The notes under the pieces: generated by a model
Database searches by the model: none
Seen by the model: only the letters and a program-made list of their open reading frames with translations
What the model was told of the DNA's origin: nothing
Made by a program: the position numbers and the translations under genes
Part shown: positions 8,167 to 16,866 of the stretch, in pieces
How the letters are laid out: each line of letters starts with the position of its first letter
Position numbering within the stretch: position 1 is the stretch's first letter
Source: Rhizobiales bacterium Y(2018)
GTDB taxonomy: Bacteria; Pseudomonadota; Alphaproteobacteria; Rhizobiales; Aestuariivirgaceae
Length of the DNA: 64,000 bases
Direction of reading: 5' to 3'
Assembly (NCBI GenBank): GCA_005502925.1
Contig: SCPD01000014.1
Span: 144,018 to 208,017, forward strand

Positions 8167-9033
8167 ATGGGTGTGGCCGAATGGTTTTTCCTGCAGGGAA
8201 TGAAGGAAGCGGGACCTTTCACGCGCGACCAGATCAAGTCGCTTTTCTCGTCCGGGACAATTACTGAGGAGACCCCCCTATGGCGCCCCGGCTATTCCGA
8301 CTGGCGTCCTTTGTCCGCTTTCTCGGAATTCGAGATCGAGCCGCCGCGCCCCAGCTATGTCGACAACCAGCGGCGGAGGGGGCGGCTGCAGGCGGCGCCG
8401 AGGCAAAGAGAGTTGCCGACGCAACACACCGCGGTCGCGCGTGAGGCGCCCGCATTGGTCCATTCGCGGCAGTGGATTGATGTAAACCCACATCCCTGGC
8501 GGAGATATTTCGCGCGTTACCTGGACAATATTCTCTGGAGCATGATGATCATGTTCCTCCTCAGCGTTGGGCTTGCTTATCTCAGTGAGCCGATATTCCT
8601 GCAGTTCTTCAGTCTTCTCGAAGGCCCTGGCGGCCAAGTGATCAGTCTTGTCATCGCGACCATCCTCGCGGTGATCCCGAACGCCATTCTGATCGGCCTG
8701 ACCGGCGGAAATCTCGGCAAGTGGCTGTTCGGCATCTGCGTGCTGGATGAAGCAGACCGGCCCATCGGCGTCATCCGATCGTTCAAGCGGGAGGGCAGAG
8801 TCTTGCTCTTCGGCTTGGCCTTCGGCATTCCGTTCTTGTCCTTGATTTCGATGATCATCTCCTATCAGAAGCTGAAGCAGGATCGGTCAACCAGCTGGGA
8901 CGAGGCGTTGGCGGTGAAGGTCGTCCACCGCAAGGCCGGCGTCGCGCAATATATCGGCTCCACGATAGGCATCATTCTGATCCTCGGTCTCTTTGGGCTG
9001 ATCGCTTGGCTCAACCGATTGTCACTCGCTTAG
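8167..9033 (+). CDS. GYF_2 plus RDD domain membrane protein
   Basis: 288 residues. Residues 1-55 form a GYF_2/DUF4339 domain (EWFFLQGMKEAGPFTRDQIKSL... TPLWRPGYSDW). After a polar linker, an RDD domain starts at about residue 112 with RRYFARYLDN, the family's Arg and Asp-Asn positions, followed by four hydrophobic segments. GYF_2 domains are presumed protein-protein contact modules and RDD proteins are integral membrane proteins of unclear or transport-related role. The start is an ATG after GGGGAATAGA. It is divergent from the LuxR-type regulator with 215 bp between them. Confidence 0.85.
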   Translation: MGVAEWFFLQGMKEAGPFTRDQIKSLFSSGTITEETPLWRPGYSDWRPLSAFSEFEIEPPRPSYVDNQRRRGRLQAAPRQRELPTQHTAVAREAPALVHSRQWIDVNPHPWRRYFARYLDNILWSMMIMFLLSVGLAYLSEPIFLQFFSLLEGPGGQVISLVIATILAVIPNAILIGLTGGNLGKWLFGICVLDEADRPIGVIRSFKREGRVLLFGLAFGIPFLSLISMIISYQKLKQDRSTSWDEALAVKVVHRKAGVAQYIGSTIGIILILGLFGLIAWLNRLSLA

Positions 9034-9035
9034 AG

Positions 9036-9158
9036 CCATTCCCGTTTTGATCGAATCGTTCCGATTCGATCAAACGGGTAAAAGGGCTCGAAATACATAC
9101 AAACTGGAGCGCTTCCTCATCGCCAAAGTCGAGCAACTTTGGCGGGAAGCGCTCTAGC
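9036..9158. repeat. Composite palindromic repeat (modular family)
   Basis: Contains TTTGATCGAATCGTTCCGATTCGATCAAA-like inverted arms (9045-9075), then GAGCGCTTCC...GGAAGCGCTC arms enclosing CGCCAAAGT-cgagca-ACTTTGGCG (about 9108-9155). The CGCCAAAGT/ACTTTGGCG module recurs at 12097-12119. It separates the convergent RDD-protein and zinc-ribbon-protein genes. Confidence 0.6.
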
Positions 9159-9161
9159 GCA

Positions 9162-9989
9162 CTATTCGAAGTGTTGCCGAAAGGAAAGCCCGGGGACCAG
9201 ATCTCTCCGTGATTCAAGCGCCTCGATTTCTTTCCATTCTTCGCCGTTGAACACGTTGATAGATGATTTCAACTGTTCTCTCATGCACTTCGGGCATCCC
9301 TGCAATTCATGCGTAATGACAGCGCGTTTGTCTTGCTTGGCGAAAGTCCGCTCCGGCGGCTTCCACCTGAGAACTTCGGCAACCTCGGCAACGTCACCGT
9401 TGTTGAACTGATCGATCATTGCCTCGGCTTCTTCGCGCGTCAATTCTTCTGTCTTCCTGCTCTTGAGCTTGCGCAAATACGCACCGCAATCCGTGCATCG
9501 CGGCATTCGGGCAGCAAGGGCAAAGGCTGAGAAGCCGCCTGCCATAAAGCCGATAAATTCGAGCCCGGCCAGCCAATAGCCCATTGCGCCAACCTGCCCA
9601 ATATCCCGCGCGCCTCGACCGATCCTCAAGTGTGATGACGTAAGAACCAGATCCATATAGTCCCAAAAGCCGATGAGGTCGCGCGCGCGTCTTCCGTCAT
9701 CGAGAACGAGCGTGTAGTAGTCGAGGTAATAGTAGAGAACCATTGTTGCAGCGCTTACTCCAACCATCATGAAGGCGTCGATTTTCGTCAGCCCGTGATT
9801 GAGCAGCCGTGCAGCCAATATGCCGCCGCCGGCGGCCGCCATGCCTGCCAGAATGGCGCCAGCCGGAATAATGAACCAGAATGTCAGGCCAAAGAAATCA
9901 AAGCCGGTGAGCTTTGCCAGAATGACATTGCCGACAGCAACGATGGTGCTGGTGATCAGCATCGCGGCAAGCACGAGAACGTGTTTCAT
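9162..9989 (-). CDS. Multi-pass membrane protein with C-terminal zinc-ribbon-like cysteines
   Basis: 275 residues from ATG 9989, chosen because it overlaps the upstream rhomboid stop (ATGA). The first 140 residues hold about four hydrophobic segments (first: HVLVLAAMLITSTIVAVGNVIL). After a last helix near 150-180 comes a soluble tail with RCTDCGAYL and, 55 residues later, GCPKCMRE. This CxxC...CxxC spacing suggests a metal-binding ribbon interrupted by a helical insert. I do not recognise the family. Coupling to a rhomboid-type protease gene suggests a shared membrane function. Confidence 0.6.
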   Translation of the reverse strand: MKHVLVLAAMLITSTIVAVGNVILAKLTGFDFFGLTFWFIIPAGAILAGMAAAGGGILAARLLNHGLTKIDAFMMVGVSAATMVLYYYLDYYTLVLDDGRRARDLIGFWDYMDLVLTSSHLRIGRGARDIGQVGAMGYWLAGLEFIGFMAGGFSAFALAARMPRCTDCGAYLRKLKSRKTEELTREEAEAMIDQFNNGDVAEVAEVLRWKPPERTFAKQDKRAVITHELQGCPKCMREQLKSSINVFNGEEWKEIEALESRRDLVPGLSFRQHFE

Positions 9990-10659
9990 TTTTGTGTCCC
10001 AGCTATACGGGAAATACGCTTGTGAGTATCTGTGCCGAACTCCAACCAGCAGGCCGCCGCAACGCCGCCCAGGCAGAAGCCGGCGATGTGTGTGTAATAC
10101 GCCACACCTGAAGCAGCTTCTCCCGACCAAATCGCCAAAATGATCTGTCCGCAAAACCAGATGGTCGCGAACAGCCATGTGGGTATAAAGGGCCATTTGA
10201 AGAAGACGAGAAGTCGGATGCGAACCTGTGGGAATAGGAGCGCGTAGCCACCGAGCAGAAAGGCGATCGCGCCCGAGTTGCCGATGATGGGGAGGGAGAT
10301 GCAGGGTCGGCGAGCCATGAACCAAGAAAACTCAGCGCTCCCAAGCCTATGAATGCCGCAGCAAAGCTCAATCTTCCCAAGGCGCCTTCAACAGCGCGGC
10401 CGAATGAAACTAGAAAGATCAGGTTGCCCAGGAGATGGAAAGCATCGAGATGCAGGAACTCCGCCGTGATAAGTCTGTGCAGATTGGCCGCCGGGTGAAG
10501 CGAGAATTGCAATGGCACAAAGCCAAGGGTTCCAACAAGAACTTCCATGACTGAGGTGTCTGATGAAGATATCAGATATATGAGGCATGTGGTTGCGGTG
10601 ATAGACCATGTGGCTATCGGCCAACCTTCACCGTTGCGCTTGTAGCCGAACGAAAACAA
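9986..10659 (-). pseudogene. Rhomboid-family intramembrane serine protease, frameshifted
   Basis: Two overlapping frames together make a complete rhomboid. Frame one (from ATG 10659) gives the first helices, including FLHLDAFHLLGNLIFLVSFGRAVEG (the HxxxN loop), as far as GSWLADPASP. Frame two then gives PIIGNSGAIAFLLGGYALLFP with the catalytic Ser in GNSG, and YYTHIAGFCLGG with the catalytic His. The switch needs one extra base in the GGGG tract at 10289-10292 (CCCC on the coding strand), which would restore S-P-I-I-G-N-S-G. This may be a real mutation or a homopolymer sequencing error. As read, the first frame runs on to a stop at 10003 and the product lacks both catalytic residues. Confidence 0.75.
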
Positions 10660-10891
10660 CGCCAGCCCTCCGTCCCTTACGGGACTGTGCCAGATCGTGT
10701 GATAAAGTGAAAGTGCGGAGATTAAGCAGGCTCGAAGCGCGGGCTGCGCGCCGGAGAGGAAAATAAGGTCTTATAATTATTGTGTTTTCGCCGTGAACCA
10801 CAACGCCCCGTGTAGTGCATCAGGGCGCGACGCCGCCGGCTTCGTCGGGGTCGGTATTCGCCGTTTCGCGGGGCGGAGGCGTGGAAAACGC

Positions 10892-12025
10892 CTAGATCTT
10901 CGCCGCTCCGGTGGCATTGGCGGGAACCGGCGCCCGGGGTCGGAGCGGCGCCAGGCCGGCATGGCGCTCATAGGTCTCTTCGCCGAGCCGCTTGACCTCA
11001 TGTTTCGGGATATCGGCGAGCAAGGCTTTGACCCGCTCGAAGGAGGCGCGGAAGGTCGCTTCCTTGAGGGCGCCCTCTTTCAGCCCCGCTTGCATGAAGT
11101 CGATCATCTTCAGGATGCGCGACGTGTCGGCCCAATAGGCGCACATGCAGAGCAGATCGGCGCCGGCATTGACGATGCGCTGCGTCGTTTCCGGCTGGTC
11201 GAGCTTGGAGGAGATCGCCGCCATGCCGAGATCGTCGGTGACGACGACGCCCTTGAACCCCAGCTCCTGGCGCAGAATGTCATTGAGGATGACGCGCGAC
11301 ATGGTGGCCGGAATGCCGGGATCGACCTGCGACACGACGATATGAGCGGTCATGAAGAGGCGCGTCCTGGCATCGGTGAAGGAACGGAAGGCCTGGATCT
11401 CACGCTTGCGGAAAGTGTCGGGATCGACATCGATGACCGGCAGAGAATAATGCGAGTCTACCCCCGTGTCGCCATGGCCGGGGAAATGCTTGGGGCAGCC
11501 CAGCACGTCTTCCGCCTGCATCGCATCGAGGAACTGGCGCGCCGCGGCCGCGACCGCTTCCGGCGTCGTGCCGAAGGAGCGCGGCCCGATGACCGGATTG
11601 GCCGGGTTGGAATTGACATCGACCACCGGCGCGAAATTCACATTGAAGCCGAGATGGCGCAATTCGACGCCCATGGCGTGTCCGACGGAAGCAGCCTGGC
11701 TCGGCCATTCACGCGCATAGGCGAAAGGCGTGATGGGCGCCGGCGGGCGCAGCACGCCGCCGCCTTCATGGTCGATCGAGATGATGACTTCATCGCGGCC
11801 GATATATTCGCGCACATCGGCGAGCAGCTTCGCATGCGAGGCCAGCCACTCGTCATAAGGCGCATTGGCGAGGAAATTGGCGCGGAACAGCACGACGCCG
11901 GCCGGGCGCAAAGTCGACAGGAGCCGCTTGTCGTGGTCGCCGAGCACCGGGCTCTGCTGCAGGCCGATGAGGAAACGATGGCCGAAGGCTTGCGGTCCAC
12001 GGCCGAGATCGAAATCCAGATCCAT
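10892..12025 (-). CDS. Glycoside hydrolase family 3, NagZ-like beta-N-acetylhexosaminidase
   Basis: 377 residues, the length of single-domain NagZ enzymes. NagZ removes N-acetylglucosamine from anhydromuropeptides during peptidoglycan recycling. Visible are IDHEGGGV near residue 88, NVNFAPVVDVN, the catalytic loop KHFPGHGDTGVDSH near 178, and the nucleophile Asp in VTDDLGMAA near 260. It is not next to scpA/scpB, the usual partners of alphaproteobacterial nagZ, so it may be a second paralogue or have a different hexosaminide substrate. The tail after residue 350 is Arg/Pro-rich and not part of the barrel. Confidence 0.8.
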   Translation of the reverse strand: MDLDFDLGRGPQAFGHRFLIGLQQSPVLGDHDKRLLSTLRPAGVVLFRANFLANAPYDEWLASHAKLLADVREYIGRDEVIISIDHEGGGVLRPPAPITPFAYAREWPSQAASVGHAMGVELRHLGFNVNFAPVVDVNSNPANPVIGPRSFGTTPEAVAAAARQFLDAMQAEDVLGCPKHFPGHGDTGVDSHYSLPVIDVDPDTFRKREIQAFRSFTDARTRLFMTAHIVVSQVDPGIPATMSRVILNDILRQELGFKGVVVTDDLGMAAISSKLDQPETTQRIVNAGADLLCMCAYWADTSRILKMIDFMQAGLKEGALKEATFRASFERVKALLADIPKHEVKRLGEETYERHAGLAPLRPRAPVPANATGAAKI

Positions 12026-12096
12026 CTTTTATCCTCTGTCAGAAATGCCTGTCGCGACGCGATTTACTGATATGTCAGTCCAATTAGAACAAATCC

Positions 12097-12119
12097 CGCC
12101 AAAGTTGAAGACTTTGGCG
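12097..12119. repeat. CGCCAAAGT hairpin module
   Basis: CGCCAAAGT-tgaag-ACTTTGGCG, perfect 9-base arms. The same arms occur inside the composite repeat at 9036-9158. It lies in the 160-bp gap between divergent nagZ-like and methyltransferase genes, with a further GGTGA...TCACC hairpin after it (12125-12142). Confidence 0.55.
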
Positions 12120-12185
12120 ATAAGGTGATTCCTCTTCACCGGGATGCGCTCCAGGTGATCCAGATCTTAATCGAGGGCAATAAGC

Positions 12186-12962
12186 ATGGCTAAATTCGGC
12201 GATCTCATGGTCGAGGCCCGGGAGCGGCCGTTCGAAGGCTGGGATTACTCCCTTGACGGGCGGATCGTCACCCAGGAGCCCTGGGATTTCGGTGCCCTTG
12301 TCGATGGCTTTGCGGCAGGCTCTCCCGATCTCCTCGATATGGGGACAGGCGGCGGCGAATGGCTGAGCCGGCGCCGGCTGCCCAAGCGGAGTGTCGCGAC
12401 CGAGGGCTGGCTGCCGAATATACCGGTAGCCCAGGCCCGGCTTTCCCCCCTCGGTGTGGAGGTCATCGCGGTCGAAGGCGCGCCGGAAAATGTCGCGCAG
12501 GATCGGGGGGCGCCTGGCGGCGACCTGCCGTTTCCGGATGGGTCCTTTCATCTCGTGATCAGCCGGCACGAATCCTATGTGTCCCGCGAGGTCCTGCGCG
12601 TTCTGGCGCCCGGCGGGCGCTTCGCGACGCAGCAGGTCGCTTCCACGATCGCCCGGGACTTTCACCGGGTGCTCGGCCAAATGGCGCCGTCCATTTCCAG
12701 AATGTGGGACCTGGATTTCGCGGTGCGGCAGATCGTGGCCGCCGGATTCACAATCGAGGACAAGGCGCAAGGTACCGAGGTCATGCGTTTCGCCGATGTC
12801 GGCGCGCTCGCCTGGTATCTGAAGAACCTGCCTTTCATCATTCCTGATTTTTCCATCGATCGGGCCGCCGTGAAACTCGAGCAGCTTCATCACGCAATGG
12901 GCGAGGACGGCATCGAGGTGCGCCAGCCGGTCTTCCGGTTCACCGCCCTTGCCAAATCATGA
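12186..12962 (+). CDS. Class I SAM-dependent methyltransferase
   Basis: 258 residues. Motif I is LLDMGTGGGEWL near residue 50; motif II/III positions are filled by VIAVEGAPENV and DLPFPDGSFHLVISRHESYV; VLAPGGRFATQQV is the post-motif III strand. These are those of small-molecule methyltransferases of the UbiE/Methyltransf_11 type. The substrate cannot be predicted. It stands 55 bp before an OmpA-family gene on the same strand, but with a separate ribosome binding site. Confidence 0.8.
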   Translation: MAKFGDLMVEARERPFEGWDYSLDGRIVTQEPWDFGALVDGFAAGSPDLLDMGTGGGEWLSRRRLPKRSVATEGWLPNIPVAQARLSPLGVEVIAVEGAPENVAQDRGAPGGDLPFPDGSFHLVISRHESYVSREVLRVLAPGGRFATQQVASTIARDFHRVLGQMAPSISRMWDLDFAVRQIVAAGFTIEDKAQGTEVMRFADVGALAWYLKNLPFIIPDFSIDRAAVKLEQLHHAMGEDGIEVRQPVFRFTALAKS

Positions 12963-13017
12963 CCCAAGGGAAATAATAAGCTACCGGCGAGATGGGGCCT
13001 CAACGGAGCGTGATTCA

Positions 13018-14118
13018 ATGCGACGAATGATTGGTAAAACCCTGCGGGCTATGAGCGTCGCGGGTCTCCTGGGGATGTCGGCGGCATCGGCCCTTGCCGA
13101 TGCGACCGAACCCACGGCGGATATTGAAGGCGCCAAGGACAATGCCCTGGTCAAGCGTTATGAAGGCTCCTTCATTGTCTCCCATGAGCGGTTCTCCTAC
13201 ACGGATTTCCGTGTGCCCTTGTCGCCGCTGAAGCCCGTCGCCGACCCCGATGCCCGCGATACGATGAACAACCGGGTCCATGCGCCGGACAAGGTGATCG
13301 AGGCCGAGGGTGCCTTGACACGTCTCGCTTATGTGCTGCCGCCCGAGCGATCGCCCCTGGAAGTCCTGCGCAACTATCAGGATGTGATCGAAGCGGCGAA
13401 GGGCCAGGTGCTCTTTGAATGCAAGAAGGAGGAATGCGGCGGCGCTGCCGACCGGTCAAGCTCCGGCGGCGGCGGCGATATGAGCCTGATGATGTATTTC
13501 TTCCATGAGAGCGACATCAAGGACGCCGGTTTCTCCAACGGCGCCTGCGCATTGACCGCCGGTGTGAACGACCAGCGTTTCTTCGCCGCCAAGATTCCGC
13601 AGGAGGATGGTGATGCCTATGTCACCGTGCAGACCTTCTCACTGATCGATGATCTCTACTGCAAGGCATTCAACGGCCGCACGATCGCCCTCGTCCATGT
13701 GCTGGAGCCCAAGGGGCGCGACAAGAAGATGGTCGTGGTCGAGGCGGCGGAGATGGCGGACTCGCTCACGACGACCGGCAGCATCTCGCTCTATGGCATC
13801 TTCTTCGATACCGACAAGGCGGATATCAAGCCGGAATCGGAGCCGACACTCAAGGAGATCGCCAAGCTGCTCACCGACGCGCCGCAGATGTCGGTGATCG
13901 TCGTCGGTCACACCGATAGTCAGGGGGCATTCGATTACAATATCGATCTGTCCTCGCGGCGGGCGAATGCGGTGAAGGCCGAGCTGGCGGCGAAATACGG
14001 CATCGCGGCCAATCGGCTCGTCGCCGCGGGCGCCGGCATGATGGCGCCGGTCGCCAGCAATGACGATGAAAAGGGCCGCGCCAAGAATCGCCGCGTGGTG
14101 CTGGTCAAGGCGAACTGA
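13018..14118 (+). CDS. OmpA-family protein with C-terminal peptidoglycan-binding domain
   Basis: 366 residues from the ATG at 13018, preceded by ACGGAGCGTGATTCA; a longer frame from 12949 overlaps the methyltransferase gene and lacks a signal. Residues 1-27 are a Sec signal peptide (basic start, LLGMSAASALA). Residues 40-240 begin DNALVKRYEGSFIVSHERFSYTDFRVPL and resemble the DUF4892 region of OmpA-like proteins. The last 120 residues are OmpA_C: SLYGIFFDTDKADIKPES and HTDSQGAFDYNIDLSSRRANAVKAEL...GAGMMAP...RRV. It probably anchors the outer membrane or a periplasmic complex to peptidoglycan. Confidence 0.85.
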   Translation: MRRMIGKTLRAMSVAGLLGMSAASALADATEPTADIEGAKDNALVKRYEGSFIVSHERFSYTDFRVPLSPLKPVADPDARDTMNNRVHAPDKVIEAEGALTRLAYVLPPERSPLEVLRNYQDVIEAAKGQVLFECKKEECGGAADRSSSGGGGDMSLMMYFFHESDIKDAGFSNGACALTAGVNDQRFFAAKIPQEDGDAYVTVQTFSLIDDLYCKAFNGRTIALVHVLEPKGRDKKMVVVEAAEMADSLTTTGSISLYGIFFDTDKADIKPESEPTLKEIAKLLTDAPQMSVIVVGHTDSQGAFDYNIDLSSRRANAVKAELAAKYGIAANRLVAAGAGMMAPVASNDDEKGRAKNRRVVLVKAN

Positions 14119-14169
14119 AGGGAACGATGCGACTACTCTCCCTCTCATGCAGTGCAGGGGAGGGAGAGG

Positions 14170-15267
14170 TCAGGCCGCACCCTTGTCGAAAACCCGCATC
14201 CGCCCGATGTCCCAGGACAGATCGAGCTTTTCGCCAAGGGCGCGCGCCGTTCCGCGCGGCTCGTCATTCAGGGTGGCGACATAGTGCCGGCCGGATTCGC
14301 CGGCGAAAGTGAGTTTCAGGAAGGAACCCTGGAAGACCTGGTCGATGAGTGTCGCGCGGAGCGTCATCGCCGCGCCGGAAACGTCCTTGCCCAGCCTGAT
14401 GTCTTCCGGGCGGATCATGATCTCGACAGGCCCATCGGGGCCAGACGAAGCGAGAAACTGACCGTCGCCGATCATGACGGTGCCGTTCTCGCGGCGCCCC
14501 TCGATCACATTGGCCTCGCCGACAAAGGTCGCGACGAAGCGCGTGCTCGGGCGGTGATAGATGTCCGAGGGTGCGGCGAACTGCTCGATGCGCCCCTTAT
14601 TCATCACCGCCACCTTGTTGGCGAGGAAGAAGGCTTCGTTCTGGTCATGCGTGACAAAGACGAAAGTGCCGCCGATCTCGCGGTGGATGCGGCGCAATTC
14701 ATCCTGCATCTGATGGCGCAGCTTGAGATCGAGCGCGGCGAGGCTTTCATCGAGCAGCAGCACATGCGGCCGCATCACCAAAGCGCGCGCCAAGGCGACA
14801 CGCTGCTGCTGGCCGCCCGACAGGGCCCGGCTGTTGCGCTCGGCAAAGTCGTTCATGCGGACGAGGCCCAGCGCCTGGTCGACCTGGTCTCGGATTTCCG
14901 CCGGTGTCGAACGGCCGGCGATCTTCAGCCCATAAGAGACATTCTGGCGGACCGTCATATGCGGGAAGAGGCCATAGCCCTGGAAGACCGTGTTGGTCGG
15001 GCGCCGCTCCGGTCCCTGGCTCGTCACATCGGCGCCGTCGATCTCGATCGTGCCCTGGTCGGGCGTCAGGAAGCCGCCGAGCAGGCGCAGCAAAGTGGTC
15101 TTGCCGCAGCCCGAGGGCCCCAATATCGCGACGAAATCGCCAGGAAGGATGTCGAGGCTGACATCGTCGACGGCGAGATGCGCTCCGAAGCTCAGGCGCA
15201 GGGCTGAGAGCCGCACCGCCGGTGTCGTGAGAGGCTGGAACTCGGTCATGGCCGCGACATAACTCAT
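14170..15267 (-). CDS. ABC transporter ATP-binding protein (PotA-type)
   Basis: 365 residues. Walker A GPSGCGKTT at about 50-58, Q-loop, signature LSGGQQQRVALARAL, Walker B VLLLDESLAALD, and His switch THDQNEA. A C-terminal TOBE_2 domain (residues 270-355) marks the polyamine/iron/sugar CUT1-like class. In the Walker B region Glu is followed by Ser (DES) rather than the usual Pro. It is the last gene of the minus-strand operon and overlaps the creatininase-family gene by ATGA (15264-15267). It energises the two permeases encoded at 16867-18488. Confidence 0.88.
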   Translation of the reverse strand: MSYVAAMTEFQPLTTPAVRLSALRLSFGAHLAVDDVSLDILPGDFVAILGPSGCGKTTLLRLLGGFLTPDQGTIEIDGADVTSQGPERRPTNTVFQGYGLFPHMTVRQNVSYGLKIAGRSTPAEIRDQVDQALGLVRMNDFAERNSRALSGGQQQRVALARALVMRPHVLLLDESLAALDLKLRHQMQDELRRIHREIGGTFVFVTHDQNEAFFLANKVAVMNKGRIEQFAAPSDIYHRPSTRFVATFVGEANVIEGRRENGTVMIGDGQFLASSGPDGPVEIMIRPEDIRLGKDVSGAAMTLRATLIDQVFQGSFLKLTFAGESGRHYVATLNDEPRGTARALGEKLDLSWDIGRMRVFDKGAA

Positions 15268-16055
15268 CTGATGCTCGGGGATTTGCCGAAGGCGTCGACC
15301 AGCGCGTCGGAGAAGGACTGCACATATTCGTCATAGAAGAGCTTGCCCTTGGCGGCGCTGGCGCCCTTGGCGGTGTTGAGCACGCCGGTATCGGGCACCT
15401 GCGCCGTGTCGTAAGGCCAGAGGTCATAGACCGGCAAGGTCGCGGGACCATGCTCGGTGAGCCGTTCCATCTTTACGAGCTCCGGATGGCAATGGAGCAT
15501 GATGGACGTCTCCATGATGCCGGCATGTTCGAGCGACCAGTCGGGGAAGGTGCCGTCGAAGGCCTTTTCGATCGTCGGCTTGGAGAGGAATTCCCAATAG
15601 CCGACATTCATCAGCCGCGGGGCCTCGAGGCCCAGCATCTTCACCTCGCGCAGGGCCAGGTCGCAGGCTTCGGTGACGAACCAGAGATTCTCCATATGGC
15701 CGACGACGAAGGAGACTTTCGTCACCTTGTGGCGCGCCAGCTCGCGCACGATGTCCCTGAGCTGGCCGATGAGCGTCGCCGCGTCCACGCTGGTGGTGCC
15801 GCAGAAATGCTGGCCGCCGCCACAGCGCGGCACCGATTTGTAGCCATAGCTGATGGTCGGGGCCACGATGGCGCCGGTCCGGCGCGCCGCCGCCTTGGCG
15901 ATCGCTTCGGGGATCAGGCAGTCGGTGGCGAGCGGCAGATGCGGGCCATGCTGCTCGACCGAACCGACCGGGATCAGTACGGCGGGATCGCGCGTGGCGA
16001 TCGCCTCGGCATAATCCGTCCAGCTCATGCGGCTCATCTCGACTTCGGTCGTCAT
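15264..16055 (-). CDS. Creatininase-family amidohydrolase
   Basis: 263 residues from ATG 16055 (an ATG three bases upstream is equally in frame; GGGGAG spacing favours 16055). The family motif PVGSVEQHGPHLPLATD near residue 30-45 supplies the metal ligands Glu and His and the Asp. HFCGTTSVD and VVGHMEN carry further expected metal-site residues. Members hydrolyse cyclic or linear amides: creatinine, formamides, and steps in cofactor synthesis. Its place inside a Pot-type ABC transporter operon suggests that the imported compound contains an amide or lactam. That is inference. Confidence 0.83.
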   Translation of the reverse strand: MTTEVEMSRMSWTDYAEAIATRDPAVLIPVGSVEQHGPHLPLATDCLIPEAIAKAAARRTGAIVAPTISYGYKSVPRCGGGQHFCGTTSVDAATLIGQLRDIVRELARHKVTKVSFVVGHMENLWFVTEACDLALREVKMLGLEAPRLMNVGYWEFLSKPTIEKAFDGTFPDWSLEHAGIMETSIMLHCHPELVKMERLTEHGPATLPVYDLWPYDTAQVPDTGVLNTAKGASAAKGKLFYDEYVQSFSDALVDAFGKSPSIR

Positions 16056-16074
16056 CATTGTTCTCCCCAATTCC

Positions 16075-16863
16075 TCAATGCGCCGTCGCACCGCCATCGA
16101 CGGCGAGAATGGCGCCGGTGATGAAGGAGGCGGCATCGGATACGAAAAAGCGCGCCGCCGCGGCAATCTCCTCGGGCCGTCCGATGCGGCCGAGCAATGT
16201 CGTCGCCGCTTCCTTCGCGAAGGCGCCCGCATCGCTGTCGGCGAAGGCCTGGAGCATCGGTGTCAGCACCGGACCGGGGCAGACGCAATTGACCCTGATG
16301 CCGTGGCGGGCGTGATCGACGGCGAGCGAGCGGGTTAATTGCACGACGCCGCCTTTGCTCGCCGAATAGGCGGCCATTGCCGGCACGCCGACGAGACCCT
16401 GCTCGGAGGCGATGGTGACGATGGCGCCACCACCGGCGCTGATCATCCGCGGGATAGCGGCGCGGCAGGTGAGGAAAGTGCCCTTGAGATTGACCGAGAC
16501 GACGGCGTCGAGATCGCTGAGCGAGGTTTCGGGCGTCGTGCCGGCGCGCGCGATGCCGGCCGCGGTGACCAGCGTGTCCAGTCCTGAGAGGAATTCATCG
16601 GCGCGGCGTATCGCATCGGCGATCTGTGCCTCATCGGCGATATCGGCCTTGATGAAATTGGTGTCGGGCGGCAGCCCCAGGTCGCGCAGGCGGCCCGCTG
16701 GCGCCGGGGTGCGGTCGATGATGACGAGGGCGGCGCCCGCCTGCGACAGGGAGCGCGCGATGGCGAGGCCGATGCCGGACATGCCGCCGGTCACCACGGC
16801 GCGGCGGCCATTGAGGTGAGCGAAGACAGGTGCGGCGCCGGTGGTTTGGGATTCATGCAGCAT
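16075..16863 (-). CDS. SDR-family oxidoreductase
   Basis: 262 residues with all classical SDR motifs: TGGMSGIG near residue 26, LVTAAG in place of NNAG, catalytic Tyr in YSASKGG and its Lys, and a C-terminal ITGAILAVDGG. It starts 3 bp after the PotC-like stop and ends 19 bp before the creatininase-family start, so it belongs to the operon. Probable role: NAD(P)-dependent oxidation or reduction of a catabolic intermediate of the transported compound. The specific substrate is unknown. Confidence 0.85.
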   Translation of the reverse strand: MLHESQTTGAAPVFAHLNGRRAVVTGGMSGIGLAIARSLSQAGAALVIIDRTPAPAGRLRDLGLPPDTNFIKADIADEAQIADAIRRADEFLSGLDTLVTAAGIARAGTTPETSLSDLDAVVSVNLKGTFLTCRAAIPRMISAGGGAIVTIASEQGLVGVPAMAAYSASKGGVVQLTRSLAVDHARHGIRVNCVCPGPVLTPMLQAFADSDAGAFAKEAATTLLGRIGRPEEIAAAARFFVSDAASFITGAILAVDGGATAH

Positions 16864-16866
16864 GGG

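Noticed and set aside
9036..9158. Possible CRISPR-like or phage attachment repeats
   Set aside because: The repeats are single palindromic elements without regular spacers, and there are no cas, integrase or phage genes next to them. XerD at 59993 is the housekeeping recombinase.
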